Assembly: GCA_017615445.1 (NCBI GenBank)
Contig: JAGAAD010000031.1
Span: 1-64,000, forward strand
Length of the DNA stretch: 64,000 nt
Source of the DNA: Bacteroidales bacterium
GTDB taxonomy: Bacteria > Bacteroidota > Bacteroidia > Bacteroidales > UBA932
Direction of reading: 5' to 3'
Below, piece by piece: positions 45,649 through 54,825 of the stretch. The position numbers and the translations under genes were made by a program. Under the pieces are notes generated by a model that was not told the DNA's origin, did not search any database, and saw only the letters and a program-made list of their open reading frames with translations. The first letter of the stretch is position 1; the number at the start of each line of letters is the position of its first letter.

Positions 45649-46503
45649 TTACTTTCCCTCCGTAACCAGTTTGATAAATATGTCGTTCATTCTGGGCATC
45701 AGCTCCTTGTACGAATTGATAGTGACACCCTTTGCCAGATAGGTCTCGAGCGTCATCGTTCCGTCCGTCTCGCGCGGAAGGACTTCCGTGTGACGGCCGT
45801 CTGCATCCGTGTAGACCAGCTCGATGTTGTTGTTTCCATACTTGCGGCGGATTTCGTCCACACCGCCGGTGATCACGAGCTTCGACTGGTTGATCAGGGC
45901 GATGTTGTCGCAGAGCTCCTCCACGCTCTCCATATTGTGGGTGGAGAGGATGATGGTCGCGCCTTCGTCCTTCAGCCTGAGGATTTCCTTGCGGATTATG
46001 TCCGCATTCACGGGATCGAAGCCGGAGAACGGTTCGTCCAGAATCATCAGCTTCGGCTTGTGGACCACCGTGGTGATGAACTGGAGCTTCTGGGCCATAC
46101 CCTTCGAGAGCTCCTCCACCTTCTTGTCCCACCAGCCCTGAATCTCGAAGCGGACGAACCACTTCTTCAGTTCGTGCTGGGCGTCCGCCGCGCTCATTCC
46201 CTTGAGCTGCGCCAGATACATAGCCTGATCGCCTACCTTCATCTTGCGGTAAAGGCCGCGCTCCTCGGGCATATAGCCTATCTTCTCCACATCGCTCTGG
46301 GTGATTCTGCGACCCTGGAAATACACCTCGCCGGAGGTGGGTATGGTGATGCGGTTGATAATACGGATCAAAGTGGTTTTACCGGCTCCGTTCGGACCCA
46401 GCAGACCGAAAATACCTCCCTCGGGGATGTCCAGGCTCAAATTGTCCAGCGCCACTTTCTCCCCGAAAGTCTTGGTAACGTTCTTGATTTCGATTATTGC
46501 CAT
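45649..46503 (-). CDS. ABC exporter ATPase (NatA-like)
   Basis: 284 residues. Walker A GPNGAGKTTL, Q-loop MPEERGLYRK, signature LSKGMAQKLQ, Walker B LMILDEPFSGFDP, H-loop LSTHNME. The YMPEERGLY and SKGM forms are typical of NatA. It pairs with the ABC-2 permease immediately downstream. The start is set at the MAIIEIKNV Met; four codons upstream are also open. It is the first gene of the six-gene operon ending in glnS. Confidence 0.87.
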   Translation of the reverse strand: MAIIEIKNVTKTFGEKVALDNLSLDIPEGGIFGLLGPNGAGKTTLIRIINRITIPTSGEVYFQGRRITQSDVEKIGYMPEERGLYRKMKVGDQAMYLAQLKGMSAADAQHELKKWFVRFEIQGWWDKKVEELSKGMAQKLQFITTVVHKPKLMILDEPFSGFDPVNADIIRKEILRLKDEGATIILSTHNMESVEELCDNIALINQSKLVITGGVDEIRRKYGNNNIELVYTDADGRHTEVLPRETDGTMTLETYLAKGVTINSYKELMPRMNDIFIKLVTEGK

Positions 46504-46597
46504 TATTCTAACCAATTAATATATCGCGTAAAGATACAAATTATTTCAATGATTTGTTTTTCCTTTTTATGGAGGCTATAGCCGACGCAGGGGAGTT

Positions 46598-46617
46598 TGA
46601 GGGGGTACGCCCCCTCA
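46598..46617. promoter_or_regulatory. Strong hairpin in the divergent ABC/holA region
   Basis: Perfect 8-bp GC-rich stem TGAGGGGG (46598-46605) with CCCCCTCA (46610-46617) and a TACG loop. No T-run follows, so it is not a typical terminator. It would lie in the 5' UTR of any transcript started at the outer minus-strand promoter at 46637-46644 and could block or stabilise it. Confidence 0.45.
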
Positions 46618-46631
46618 TTCATTATTATTCA

Positions 46632-46695
46632 TCATACAAAGATAACGGCGGTAGCACGCTTGCAAGAAACAAGCGATTACGTTATCTTTGTATGA
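46632..46695. promoter_or_regulatory. 16-bp perfect inverted repeat carrying two opposed -7 boxes
   Basis: Arms TCATACAAAGATAACG (46632-46647) and its exact complement (46680-46695), 32 bp apart. Each arm contains TATCTTTG, on the minus strand at 46637-46644 and on the plus strand at 46683-46690. The plus one is 6 nt from the holA ATG, again a leaderless layout. The central segment has a smaller repeat GCTTG/CAAGC. The unit reads as a symmetrical divergent promoter; an invertible promoter is possible but no recombinase is nearby. Confidence 0.6.
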
Positions 46696-46696
46696 A

Positions 46697-47743
46697 ATGG
46701 CAAAGACTGGAATTAACGTCTCTTCACAATGCCGCGACCTGATTTCCGAGATCAAGTCCGGCCAGTACAAACCCGTCTATCTACTGATGGGCGAAGAAGC
46801 CTATTATCCGGACCTCGTCTGCCAGGCCATCATAGACAACTGCATAGACGAATTCTCCAAGGATTTCAACGAAACCATCTGCTACGGCGCGGACGTCACG
46901 GCCGATCAGGTGATTTCCGCCGCGCGCCAGTTCCCTATGATGTCGGACAGAGTGCTGGTGGTCGTTCGCGAAGCCCAGCTGATGAAGACTCTCGAGCAGC
47001 TCAGCATCTACTGCGAAGATCCCCTGGACAGCACCGTGCTAGTCATCCTGATGCACGGAGCCTCGGCCGACAAACGCAAAGCCCTTTACAAAGCCGCCTT
47101 GAAAGTCGGCGCAGTGGTGGACAGCCAGCCCGTCAGGGACTACGAAATCCCTTCGTGGATCAGCTCATACTATGAATCCCGCGGACTGCGTATCGAGCCG
47201 GATGCCGCCGCCCTGCTCGGCGAGTCGGTCGGAAGCAACCTTTCGACCATAGTCCTTGAGACCGACAAACTCCTGAAGGCCCTGCCCGAGGGCACGACCA
47301 GAATCACCGCGGACGACATAGAAAAGAATGTGGGAGTCTCGCGCCAGTTCACCGTTTTCGAGCTGAACAAGGAGCTTTCCGCCCGCAATGCGCCGAAGGC
47401 GCTGAAGATTGCCGCCCATATCGGCAATTCCGCGCGCTTCGCCCTCCCCGCGGCCGTCAGCGCGCTCTTCATGGAATTCAACAGGATCCTCCGCTATGGA
47501 GCGCTGCTCCAACGCAACCCCTACCCGTCGCAGGAAGACAAAGCCCGCGCGCTCGCGGGGGTGAACCCCTACTTCTACCGCCAGTACGACCAGGCCGTCC
47601 GGAATTATCCCGTGCCGAAGGCCATGAAGATAGTCTCGCTTCTGTGCGAATATGATTATCTGGGAAAGGGCGGAGACGGCAGCGTGGCCACCGATCCTGG
47701 CGAGCTTCTCGTGGAGCTGACCGCAAAGATTCTCAGCGTCTAG
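46697..47743 (+). CDS. holA: DNA polymerase III subunit delta
   Basis: 348 residues. N-terminal KPVYLLMGEEAYYPDLVCQAI matches the HolA start; the AAA+-like domain lacks a functional Walker A, as expected for delta; the C-terminal collar domain follows (ARFALPAAVSALFMEFNRIL, LAGVNPYFYRQY). It opens the beta clamp within the clamp loader. ATG chosen because a -7 box ends 6 nt before it. Its TAG stop shares the palindrome CTAG with the stop of the convergent AddA-like gene. Confidence 0.85.
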   Translation: MAKTGINVSSQCRDLISEIKSGQYKPVYLLMGEEAYYPDLVCQAIIDNCIDEFSKDFNETICYGADVTADQVISAARQFPMMSDRVLVVVREAQLMKTLEQLSIYCEDPLDSTVLVILMHGASADKRKALYKAALKVGAVVDSQPVRDYEIPSWISSYYESRGLRIEPDAAALLGESVGSNLSTIVLETDKLLKALPEGTTRITADDIEKNVGVSRQFTVFELNKELSARNAPKALKIAAHIGNSARFALPAAVSALFMEFNRILRYGALLQRNPYPSQEDKARALAGVNPYFYRQYDQAVRNYPVPKAMKIVSLLCEYDYLGKGGDGSVATDPGELLVELTAKILSV

Positions 47744-50742
47744 ACCGCCTGGACCTCATTTTTGTCCACATACCAGAGCCAGGCGCTCACCTTCTTGTAG
47801 CCCATTGCCCGGTAGAGTTCTGCATATCTGCGCACCTGTCTGATGTAGGCCCGCTTTTCCTCCGCGAACTTATAGTCTATTATCTCCACTGACCCGTCTT
47901 CCTTGAGGACCACACGGTCCGGGCGGAGGGTTTCTCCCTCCGGAGTGATTATCTCCCTCTCGTCCAGCAGACGGGTCGGGTCGCCGGGGAACCATCCGCG
48001 CGCCCGGACATAGGCTATCGCCCCGCCGAGCATGCGCTCCGCCTCGCGGCCCTCGTCCGCGGACAGAAGCCCGGCCTCCACCGCCATGCTGACCGACTTG
48101 GGCAGATCGTCCGGGCCGGCCACGGTCTCGAGTATCTTGTGCAGCACGGTGCCGCGTATGCGCCTGGACGCCGAAACTCCAGTCTCCCCTTCCGGGTCGA
48201 AGAAATCAGCCGAATCCGTCTTGATCCGGACCTGGGCGCGGGCGCCGCTCTCCGCCGGGTCGGTCGTGAAGTAAAGCAACGGCACCTCCACCACTTCCGG
48301 GCGCGGCTTTTCAAACCTTCGGCCGGGAGCGTCTTCCTTGTCGGACAGAGTCCCCCACAGGTAGTGGTCTCCCTCGTTCTTGAAGCCTGACTCCGGATTG
48401 TCGCAGAAGCGCTGAAGAGCGGAGCCGAAACCGTCTCCCCTGGGCTTTTCGAGAACTATATGCATGGCTTGGGAAGCTCTGGTGGTGGCCACATACCAGG
48501 TGTTGATCCTGTCTATGGTGCCCATCCTGAGTTCCCTCTGATAGTTGTCGGCAAAAAGGGTGTCGAGCGATTTGGAAGACAAGTTAGTCCTGTAGAGGGC
48601 AGGCTCGACCTCTTCGAAGGGAGTGCCTTCAATGGACGGATATTCCCACGACGTCTGATTGCGGCCTATCGCCGGATCGTTCGCTTTCACCGGCACTATC
48701 ACGAAAGGATAATCCAAGCCCTTCGCCTTGTGGATGGTTATAACCGTGATGGCGTTGGCGCCCTCGGGTGAAGCGATCTTCCTGTTCGCTCCGTCTTCCT
48801 CCCAGTATTCGAGGAAAGAGTGCAGAGAGTTGCCGTTGCGGCCCACGAAATCTCGCACGAGGTCCATGAACGCCAGCACATACAGAGTGTCCGAGTTCAC
48901 CTGATCTGAAGGCATTCCCTTCAGGATGGACTCGCATATATCAGTCAGCGACTGGCAGGAATCCAGCGACTCCGGATCGAAATCGGAAGCATAGAAGGAA
49001 TGAATGCTGTCCGCCGGATTATCCATCTTGTACAGACTTGAGACAAGGCTCCTGACGGTTTTGCCGCTGCCTATCAGAAGAGAGTCGTTGGTGATGACGT
49101 GTTTGCCGCCGGCAGTCAGGCGCGATGCCGCCTCGAGTCCCATTTCATTGGTTCTCACCAACACGGCTATATCCTTCTGCTTAAAGCCTCTTTTCTCGGC
49201 CTCCTCCACTGCAGCCAGCGTCTGATCGTAGAGAGAGTCGCAGAAGGTCACTTCCACACTTCCCGGAACGGTGTACCGACTCCTCGCCTCCTGCTCCACA
49301 TCGGAATAGATTTCGGCTATCTCCAATTGCGCCGCCCAGGCTTTATAGAACTTATTGTTGAAATCCACTATCTCGGCCGCGCTGCGCCAGTTCTGCTTCA
49401 AAGGATGACGCAGGGTGCGGTCCAGTTCGCTCTCCACCTTCGTGTCGAATATATCCCAGCGAGCGCTTCTCCAGCGATAGATGCTCTGCTTTACATCTCC
49501 CACGATCAGGTTGTAGCACCCATCCCCTATACTGTTCTGCAGGAGCGGTTTGAAATTTTCCCACTGGGTGGATGAAGTGTCCTGAAACTCATCAAGAAGG
49601 AAATGACGGTAGCGAACGCCCACCTTTTCGTAGATGAACGGAGCATCCGAACCGGCTATTATATCCCTGAGGATGGAGTTGGTGTCGTCTATGCTGAGGA
49701 CGTTCTTTTCCTTGAGCAGAGCCTCGAACTGGGTGTCCAGGGCCTCCGCCACACGGAACACGGCCACCTGTTTGCGGAGTATCAGCGCCGTTTTGTAGAC
49801 CTTCAGGGGGCCGGCAATGAAGGCGGACACGGCTGAAAGTGCGCCATCTTCCCTCGCTCCCGCCCAGGTTTTGGGCTCGCCCCTGCCGAACACGGACTCA
49901 AGAGCGGGGATTCCTTTCTGCTCGAACGCAATGAGCCACTCTTCGAGTTTGGCTTTGCCTTTGATATCTCGCGGCAAGGCGGCCAGATCCTGCTGCGCGG
50001 CGGCTTTGAGCCCGGCTTCGCTGTCCTTGCAGATCTTCGAACATATCTCCGCAAGGCGCCTGAGGTTTTGCTCCGAAAAAGCCTTCTCGCGGTCCAGCCC
50101 GATTGCCTCCGCCTTCTCGCGGTAAGCCTCTGACTTATAGCCTTTTGCAAAGTCGGATAGGGCGTCTCTCACCTTATACCTCTCACCTTCCGAGATCCTG
50201 TCCATCGCGCTCTCGGAGAGCCATTCGAGCAGGGCTTTGTCCGAGCCGGAAAGAGAATCGAGCACACGGTCCACGCTTTCTTCCACCAGGGAGTCGCGGT
50301 CCAGCTCCACCTGATACTCGGCGAACTGCCCCACTTCTCTGGAGAACGAACGCAGCACTCTCTGGAAGAAGTGGTCGATAGTGCTCACGGAGAAAGCACC
50401 GTAGTCGCAGAGGATGTCTGTCAGCATGCGGCCGCACTCCCGGCTCAGTTCTTCGTCCGATTCTATCCCGGTTTCTTTCTTCAGAGAGTCCCTATACGGA
50501 GAATGCCCGGGGAAACGTGCCAACGTGTCCAGGCTGTCTATTATCCTGGATTTCATCTCGGCCGTCGCCTTGTTGGTGAAGGTGACTGCAAGAATATGCC
50601 TGTAGGGATGGTCTTCCTTCCTGTTTCTCAGGAGAAGCCTTATGTATTCGCGGGCAAGCGAGAACGTCTTTCCGGAGCCGGCCGACGCTTTCATCAGCTC
50701 AACCCCGCCTACGTCATGCAGTTTCTTCAGTTTCTCTTCCAT
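47740..50742 (-). CDS. AddA-like UvrD helicase/exonuclease
   Basis: 1000 residues. N-terminal SF1 helicase: Walker A KASAGSGKTFSLA (about 18-30), motif Ia AVTFTNKATAEMKSRI, motif II FLLDEFQDTS, motif III VGDVKQSIYRWR, motifs V/VI with TIHKAKGLDYPFV and YVATTRASQAM. The C-terminal PD-(D/E)XK nuclease is seen in RPDRVVLKEDG..EIIDYKFAEEK. It is the helicase-nuclease subunit of an AddAB-type double-strand break resection complex. The AddB-like gene lies 4 nt upstream. Confidence 0.88.
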   Translation of the reverse strand: MEEKLKKLHDVGGVELMKASAGSGKTFSLAREYIRLLLRNRKEDHPYRHILAVTFTNKATAEMKSRIIDSLDTLARFPGHSPYRDSLKKETGIESDEELSRECGRMLTDILCDYGAFSVSTIDHFFQRVLRSFSREVGQFAEYQVELDRDSLVEESVDRVLDSLSGSDKALLEWLSESAMDRISEGERYKVRDALSDFAKGYKSEAYREKAEAIGLDREKAFSEQNLRRLAEICSKICKDSEAGLKAAAQQDLAALPRDIKGKAKLEEWLIAFEQKGIPALESVFGRGEPKTWAGAREDGALSAVSAFIAGPLKVYKTALILRKQVAVFRVAEALDTQFEALLKEKNVLSIDDTNSILRDIIAGSDAPFIYEKVGVRYRHFLLDEFQDTSSTQWENFKPLLQNSIGDGCYNLIVGDVKQSIYRWRSARWDIFDTKVESELDRTLRHPLKQNWRSAAEIVDFNNKFYKAWAAQLEIAEIYSDVEQEARSRYTVPGSVEVTFCDSLYDQTLAAVEEAEKRGFKQKDIAVLVRTNEMGLEAASRLTAGGKHVITNDSLLIGSGKTVRSLVSSLYKMDNPADSIHSFYASDFDPESLDSCQSLTDICESILKGMPSDQVNSDTLYVLAFMDLVRDFVGRNGNSLHSFLEYWEEDGANRKIASPEGANAITVITIHKAKGLDYPFVIVPVKANDPAIGRNQTSWEYPSIEGTPFEEVEPALYRTNLSSKSLDTLFADNYQRELRMGTIDRINTWYVATTRASQAMHIVLEKPRGDGFGSALQRFCDNPESGFKNEGDHYLWGTLSDKEDAPGRRFEKPRPEVVEVPLLYFTTDPAESGARAQVRIKTDSADFFDPEGETGVSASRRIRGTVLHKILETVAGPDDLPKSVSMAVEAGLLSADEGREAERMLGGAIAYVRARGWFPGDPTRLLDEREIITPEGETLRPDRVVLKEDGSVEIIDYKFAEEKRAYIRQVRRYAELYRAMGYKKVSAWLWYVDKNEVQAV

Positions 50743-50746
50743 GACC

Positions 50747-53575
50747 TCAACGTTTCTTCAGTTTCCCGCAAAGGATACGATAATCGCAGTACTCGCAGGC
50801 GGCGCTGTTGTCCGAGCGCTTGAACGGAACATTCTTATCCTCCATCCCTTCGAACTGCTCTTTGAGAAGATCTTCCACTCCGGCGGCGAAAGACTCGTCG
50901 TAGGGCCACATCTTAACCTCCTCTGTGAAGAGGTTCTTCATCGCGTACATCGAGTTGTGCAGAGCCTTCCCTGAGAATTCGCCCATCGCGGCTATCATCC
51001 TGTCGTAGATGAAAAACTGCAGGGCCGCCTTATTGTCTGAATCGAAGGTCTTGGGGACTTCAGAGAGCGAAAGCACATCCTGAGCGTCTTTGCCCGTTTT
51101 ATAGTCCACGACCCTGACTATCCCCGGTCTGGGGCTGTCCAGACGGTCTATCACTCCGTGGAAATTATGGCCGCAGATTTGGACATCCATCGGCCTCTCC
51201 AGGCCGAGTATCCTGATGGGGCCGCCCATGCGTATTTGTGTGATGTCGCATTCGAGAACCCTTGTTATGAACTTGACCAATATACTGGAAGTGACCAGAT
51301 CCTGCCCGCCTATTTCTATGCTGTTAAGCTTTTTGCGAATCAGATCATGTACCCTTTCCTTGATATCGCCGCGGCGCTTCAGCCAAGCTTGGAGATAGTC
51401 TTCCGTGATTTCCGGGGCGCCCTTTGCGTATATCTCCCTGAGGACTTCGTGACATACAGTACCCTCAAGGCTCGGATCGAGGGTTTCCTGAACTTCTCCC
51501 TCCGGCTTAAGGTCCCGGACATAACGGTAGTAGAACTTTGCCTGGCAGGCAAAGTAGGCCTGAAGCGAAGTGGCGGAAAAACGCATCCCCTTAATCTTCT
51601 GCACGTCCTCGTCCGTCTTCTGAATGAGCTCTTCTTCCGCAGACTGCGAGATATCCGCAGTGGCGATGGTTTCTTCAAGATGACACTGCTCAGGGTAGAG
51701 ATAGCGCAGTTGCTTGGCGAAACGGCTCTCCTCGCCGGTGTTCAAGCCCTCGGTCCGGGAATCGTAGAGCAGCCACACATCCTCCGCACGGGTTATCATG
51801 CGGTAGAAATAGTAGGCCCACACGGCATCCTGCCGCAGATAGGTGGGCAGCCCGAAGGCCATCCTTATCTCAGCCGGAATGAAGGACGAGCCGGCGCTCA
51901 CACGCGGGAACACTCCTTCATTGGCGTTCAGTATCACTATATGCTTGAAGTCCAGGGCGCGGGTCTCCAGCGGCCCCATCACCTGAAGTCCGCCAAGAGG
52001 CTCGCCTTCGAAGGGAACGCTTATCCCGGAAAGTATCTGCTCCAGCAGGTGGATCCAGGTGCGCGGAAGGACTGCCAGCGAGAGGTCACGCAGGCGGACA
52101 ACGGACTGGTAGTAGCGTTTGGCAAAATCCAGCTGCAGGATTATATTTGAGTCTTCCGAACCCCTCAGGAGCGAAGCCAGTGTCGTGCAAACCCGGAGCA
52201 GATATGCCGCAAGCGCATCAGTCTGAGAGACTTCGGCTGAAACGGGGTCGGAGACGACCGGATCGAAAAGGACAGACAGAACGGGTCCGGATGCTATATC
52301 GGATTGCGGGACGTAGTATTTGGCCGCCTTAAGGACATCGGCGACTTTCTGTTTTTCTTCTTCAGACAGCAGAGCCCCCACGATTCCGGAAGAGACTATG
52401 TCGTGCAGATGCTTATGGTAGAAATACCACTCTCCCCCCTTGCAGCGCAGATGCATCTGCATCGAGAGGATGTCGCGCATCAGCGAGCACCACTCGCTCG
52501 AGCGCATGGGGTAGCCCATGGTCACATTGACGCCGTCCTCCAGATGAGGGAGGCTGCCGAGCACAGGAAGAAGCATGGTCTCGTCTGCCAGAACCACTGC
52601 GAAGTCCACCCCGCGCTCCGCCGCCGGCACTTTTTCAAGTATGCCGGGCAGGATCCTGGCCTGGCCGCTTGCAGAGGGAATCTTACAGACATGGACATTG
52701 GGGACGGAGTCGCCTGCAGAGGGGGTAAAGACCGGAGGGAACAGCGCCAGATTTTCCTTGCGGAAAAGCGAACAGACATTCGAATCGTCCGCTATGAACG
52801 GGCCGGCGAAATCCCAGCAGAACTCCCCCAGTCCGGCGTCCCGCAGCTTCGAAAGAAGCACCTTCTCGCAGTTGTTAAGCGCATTGAGCCCCACGAACAC
52901 ACATTTATCCACTCCGGGATAGGCTTCCGCCAAAACGTCGGAAACCGGAGTCGTGTCCAGTTTGTCGGCAAGATCTCTGTAGACCTTTCCTTCGTAGGCC
53001 ATTCCCTTCTCCGAGAGCCTTGCCCTGAAGCCATCATACAAAGGGAGCAGGATGTCCCAGATCTGCCGGAAGTTCTCTTTGACGTTTCTTCTCGGGTTGT
53101 CGCTATGAAGAACGGTGTCGAAATTGGCCACCAGTCTGTCTATAGCTTCTTTCTGCTTCCGGTCCGCATAGTCAAAACTGTCTTTGATAGCCTTGAGATC
53201 GGCGATATTGCGGAAAAGCACCCGTGCATCCACCCTGTACTTGTCCACATCGTCGAAGTCGGACAGGAGCACATCTCCCCAATAGATGAAATCATCCAGG
53301 GGCTCGGGCTTCGGATAGAGTGTCTTGTAGACCCCGTAGAGTTCCAGCAACAGCGAGATACGGTCCGAAGAGGCTGTCCCGCACATGGTGCAGAAGAAAT
53401 CTCCGATGGTGGTGAGCCTCGGAGCGAGCATAGTCCTGGAGTCGGCCGCAGCCAGGTCGCAGAAGTGTTTGCGCAGGAACGCCAGCGAACGGCGGTTCGG
53501 CAGAACAAACACCGTCCGGCTCAGGCTATCCTTGGGATAGTAGCGCTCCGCAACCTGTCTGAGGAAAGGATTCAT
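50747..53575 (-). CDS. AddB-like nuclease with Fe-S cluster
   Basis: 942 residues. Helicase-like but degenerate N-terminal part (FVLPNRRSLAFLRKHF replaces Walker A, so no ATPase is expected) and a C-terminal PD-(D/E)XK nuclease (HGVIDRLDSPRPG..RVVDYKTGKD). Four cysteines form the AddB-type iron-sulphur staple: one in YFACQAKFYYRY before the nuclease and three in CEYCDYRILC at the end. Partner of the AddA-like subunit. It overlaps the rmuC stop by one base. Confidence 0.85.
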   Translation of the reverse strand: MNPFLRQVAERYYPKDSLSRTVFVLPNRRSLAFLRKHFCDLAAADSRTMLAPRLTTIGDFFCTMCGTASSDRISLLLELYGVYKTLYPKPEPLDDFIYWGDVLLSDFDDVDKYRVDARVLFRNIADLKAIKDSFDYADRKQKEAIDRLVANFDTVLHSDNPRRNVKENFRQIWDILLPLYDGFRARLSEKGMAYEGKVYRDLADKLDTTPVSDVLAEAYPGVDKCVFVGLNALNNCEKVLLSKLRDAGLGEFCWDFAGPFIADDSNVCSLFRKENLALFPPVFTPSAGDSVPNVHVCKIPSASGQARILPGILEKVPAAERGVDFAVVLADETMLLPVLGSLPHLEDGVNVTMGYPMRSSEWCSLMRDILSMQMHLRCKGGEWYFYHKHLHDIVSSGIVGALLSEEEKQKVADVLKAAKYYVPQSDIASGPVLSVLFDPVVSDPVSAEVSQTDALAAYLLRVCTTLASLLRGSEDSNIILQLDFAKRYYQSVVRLRDLSLAVLPRTWIHLLEQILSGISVPFEGEPLGGLQVMGPLETRALDFKHIVILNANEGVFPRVSAGSSFIPAEIRMAFGLPTYLRQDAVWAYYFYRMITRAEDVWLLYDSRTEGLNTGEESRFAKQLRYLYPEQCHLEETIATADISQSAEEELIQKTDEDVQKIKGMRFSATSLQAYFACQAKFYYRYVRDLKPEGEVQETLDPSLEGTVCHEVLREIYAKGAPEITEDYLQAWLKRRGDIKERVHDLIRKKLNSIEIGGQDLVTSSILVKFITRVLECDITQIRMGGPIRILGLERPMDVQICGHNFHGVIDRLDSPRPGIVRVVDYKTGKDAQDVLSLSEVPKTFDSDNKAALQFFIYDRMIAAMGEFSGKALHNSMYAMKNLFTEEVKMWPYDESFAAGVEDLLKEQFEGMEDKNVPFKRSDNSAACEYCDYRILCGKLKKR

Positions 53576-54825
53576 TATTCAGCGGCCTCGGGGAGGACTT
53601 TTCCGGGTGTGAGTTTCACGCCTGCATCTATCACCTCCTGAGCCGCCTTGACTATGCTCTGGCGGCCGCTCACGAGACGCTGCTGGTTCTCATCGAAGAG
53701 CTTTGCGGCACGCTCTATTGCGTTTCCAACCTCAGCATTCTTCTCGCAGAAGAGAGCCACACGGTCCACCATCTTCTGGGCGCCGGCGACTATTCCAGCC
53801 ATATTGTCCAACTGGTCTTTCTGCACCCACGCGCTACGGATAAGACGCAGGAACGGGATGAGAGTCTCCTCGGTGGTAATGAGCACATTCTGCTTGAAGG
53901 CCTTCGCGAAGATGTCCGGGTCCTCCATCTTGGCGAGCTGATAGGCTCCGTAGTTGGGGACGAACATTATCACATACTCGAGGGTAGTGCGGCCTTCCAC
54001 ATACTTCTGGTACTCTTTGCTGGTGAGCTCGGCTATATGCGATAGGATTGATTCGAGGTTGCGCTTGCTAGCGTCCTTGCGCTGCTCGTCTGTCTCTGCG
54101 GAATAGTAGTCCGCCAGCGCTGTCAGCGACACCTTGGCATCCAGCAGGACGTCCGTGTTGTCCGGGAAATGCAGGGCGAAGTCCGGGCGCATCTTGCGGC
54201 CTGTCTCTTCGTTCTGGATTATATTGCCCTTGCGGTCGCGCAGGTAGAACTCGGCGTCGTAGTCCCTGCCAGCTTGAAGACCTTCTTTCTGGAGGATGTT
54301 CTCCAGAATCGTCTCGCCGAAGATGCCCTGCATCTTGTTCTGGCCCTTCAGGGCCTTGGCGAGGTCGTCGGCCTGATTGCCGATGGACTCAGTCTGCTTG
54401 CGCAGATTGTCCACGGTCTCGTCGAACTTGGTCTTGATGGAAGCGGTGTCTTCAGTATGGGCCTTTTTCTGGGCCTCGAAGGCTTCCTTCATCTCCTTGA
54501 TGTTCTTGTCCAGACCGTCCGTGATGGTCTTGATGCTCTCTGCGGCCTCCTTCTTGATGGATTCCTCGCGTGCCTTCATCCTCTTCTCGTTCTCGAGGGC
54601 GAGTTCGTTTTTGGTCGCTTCGATGACGGCCTTCTGGTTCTCTTTCAGCTCGGAAAGCGTCTTGTCATAGACCTGGGCTTCGTGCTCGCGAAGAGTCTGC
54701 TCGGACTTGAGCTCACCCTCCAGACGTGCAATCTCCTTAGTGTAGTTCGCCTTGGCGATGAAGTGAGTCAGCGCCCAGGCGATGAGTGCGGCAACCGCTG
54801 CCGCGATTATGATATAAACGATCAT
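53575..54825 (-). CDS. rmuC: DNA recombination protein RmuC
   Basis: 416 residues. An N-terminal membrane anchor (about 3-20) and a long coiled coil (about 28-160) precede the RmuC nuclease-like domain: GNQADDLAKALKGQNKMQGIFGE, RPDFALHFP, LLDAKVSLTALADYY and the IMFVPNYGAY stretch. RmuC limits inverted-repeat recombination. It is coupled on both sides (ATGA with mscS, 1-bp overlap with the AddB gene), a DNA-repair block downstream of a membrane channel. Confidence 0.92.
   Translation of the reverse strand: MIVYIIIAAAVAALIAWALTHFIAKANYTKEIARLEGELKSEQTLREHEAQVYDKTLSELKENQKAVIEATKNELALENEKRMKAREESIKKEAAESIKTITDGLDKNIKEMKEAFEAQKKAHTEDTASIKTKFDETVDNLRKQTESIGNQADDLAKALKGQNKMQGIFGETILENILQKEGLQAGRDYDAEFYLRDRKGNIIQNEETGRKMRPDFALHFPDNTDVLLDAKVSLTALADYYSAETDEQRKDASKRNLESILSHIAELTSKEYQKYVEGRTTLEYVIMFVPNYGAYQLAKMEDPDIFAKAFKQNVLITTEETLIPFLRLIRSAWVQKDQLDNMAGIVAGAQKMVDRVALFCEKNAEVGNAIERAAKLFDENQQRLVSGRQSIVKAAQEVIDAGVKLTPGKVLPEAAE

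Noticed and set aside
46632..46695. Definite phase-variable invertible promoter
   Set aside because: Arms are perfect, but they contain the promoters themselves, the core is only 32 bp and no invertase gene is nearby. A static divergent promoter explains it equally well.
46554..46742. Small open frame in the divergent ABC/holA region
   Set aside because: It overlaps the inverted-repeat promoter and the holA start in another frame and has no recognisable protein.
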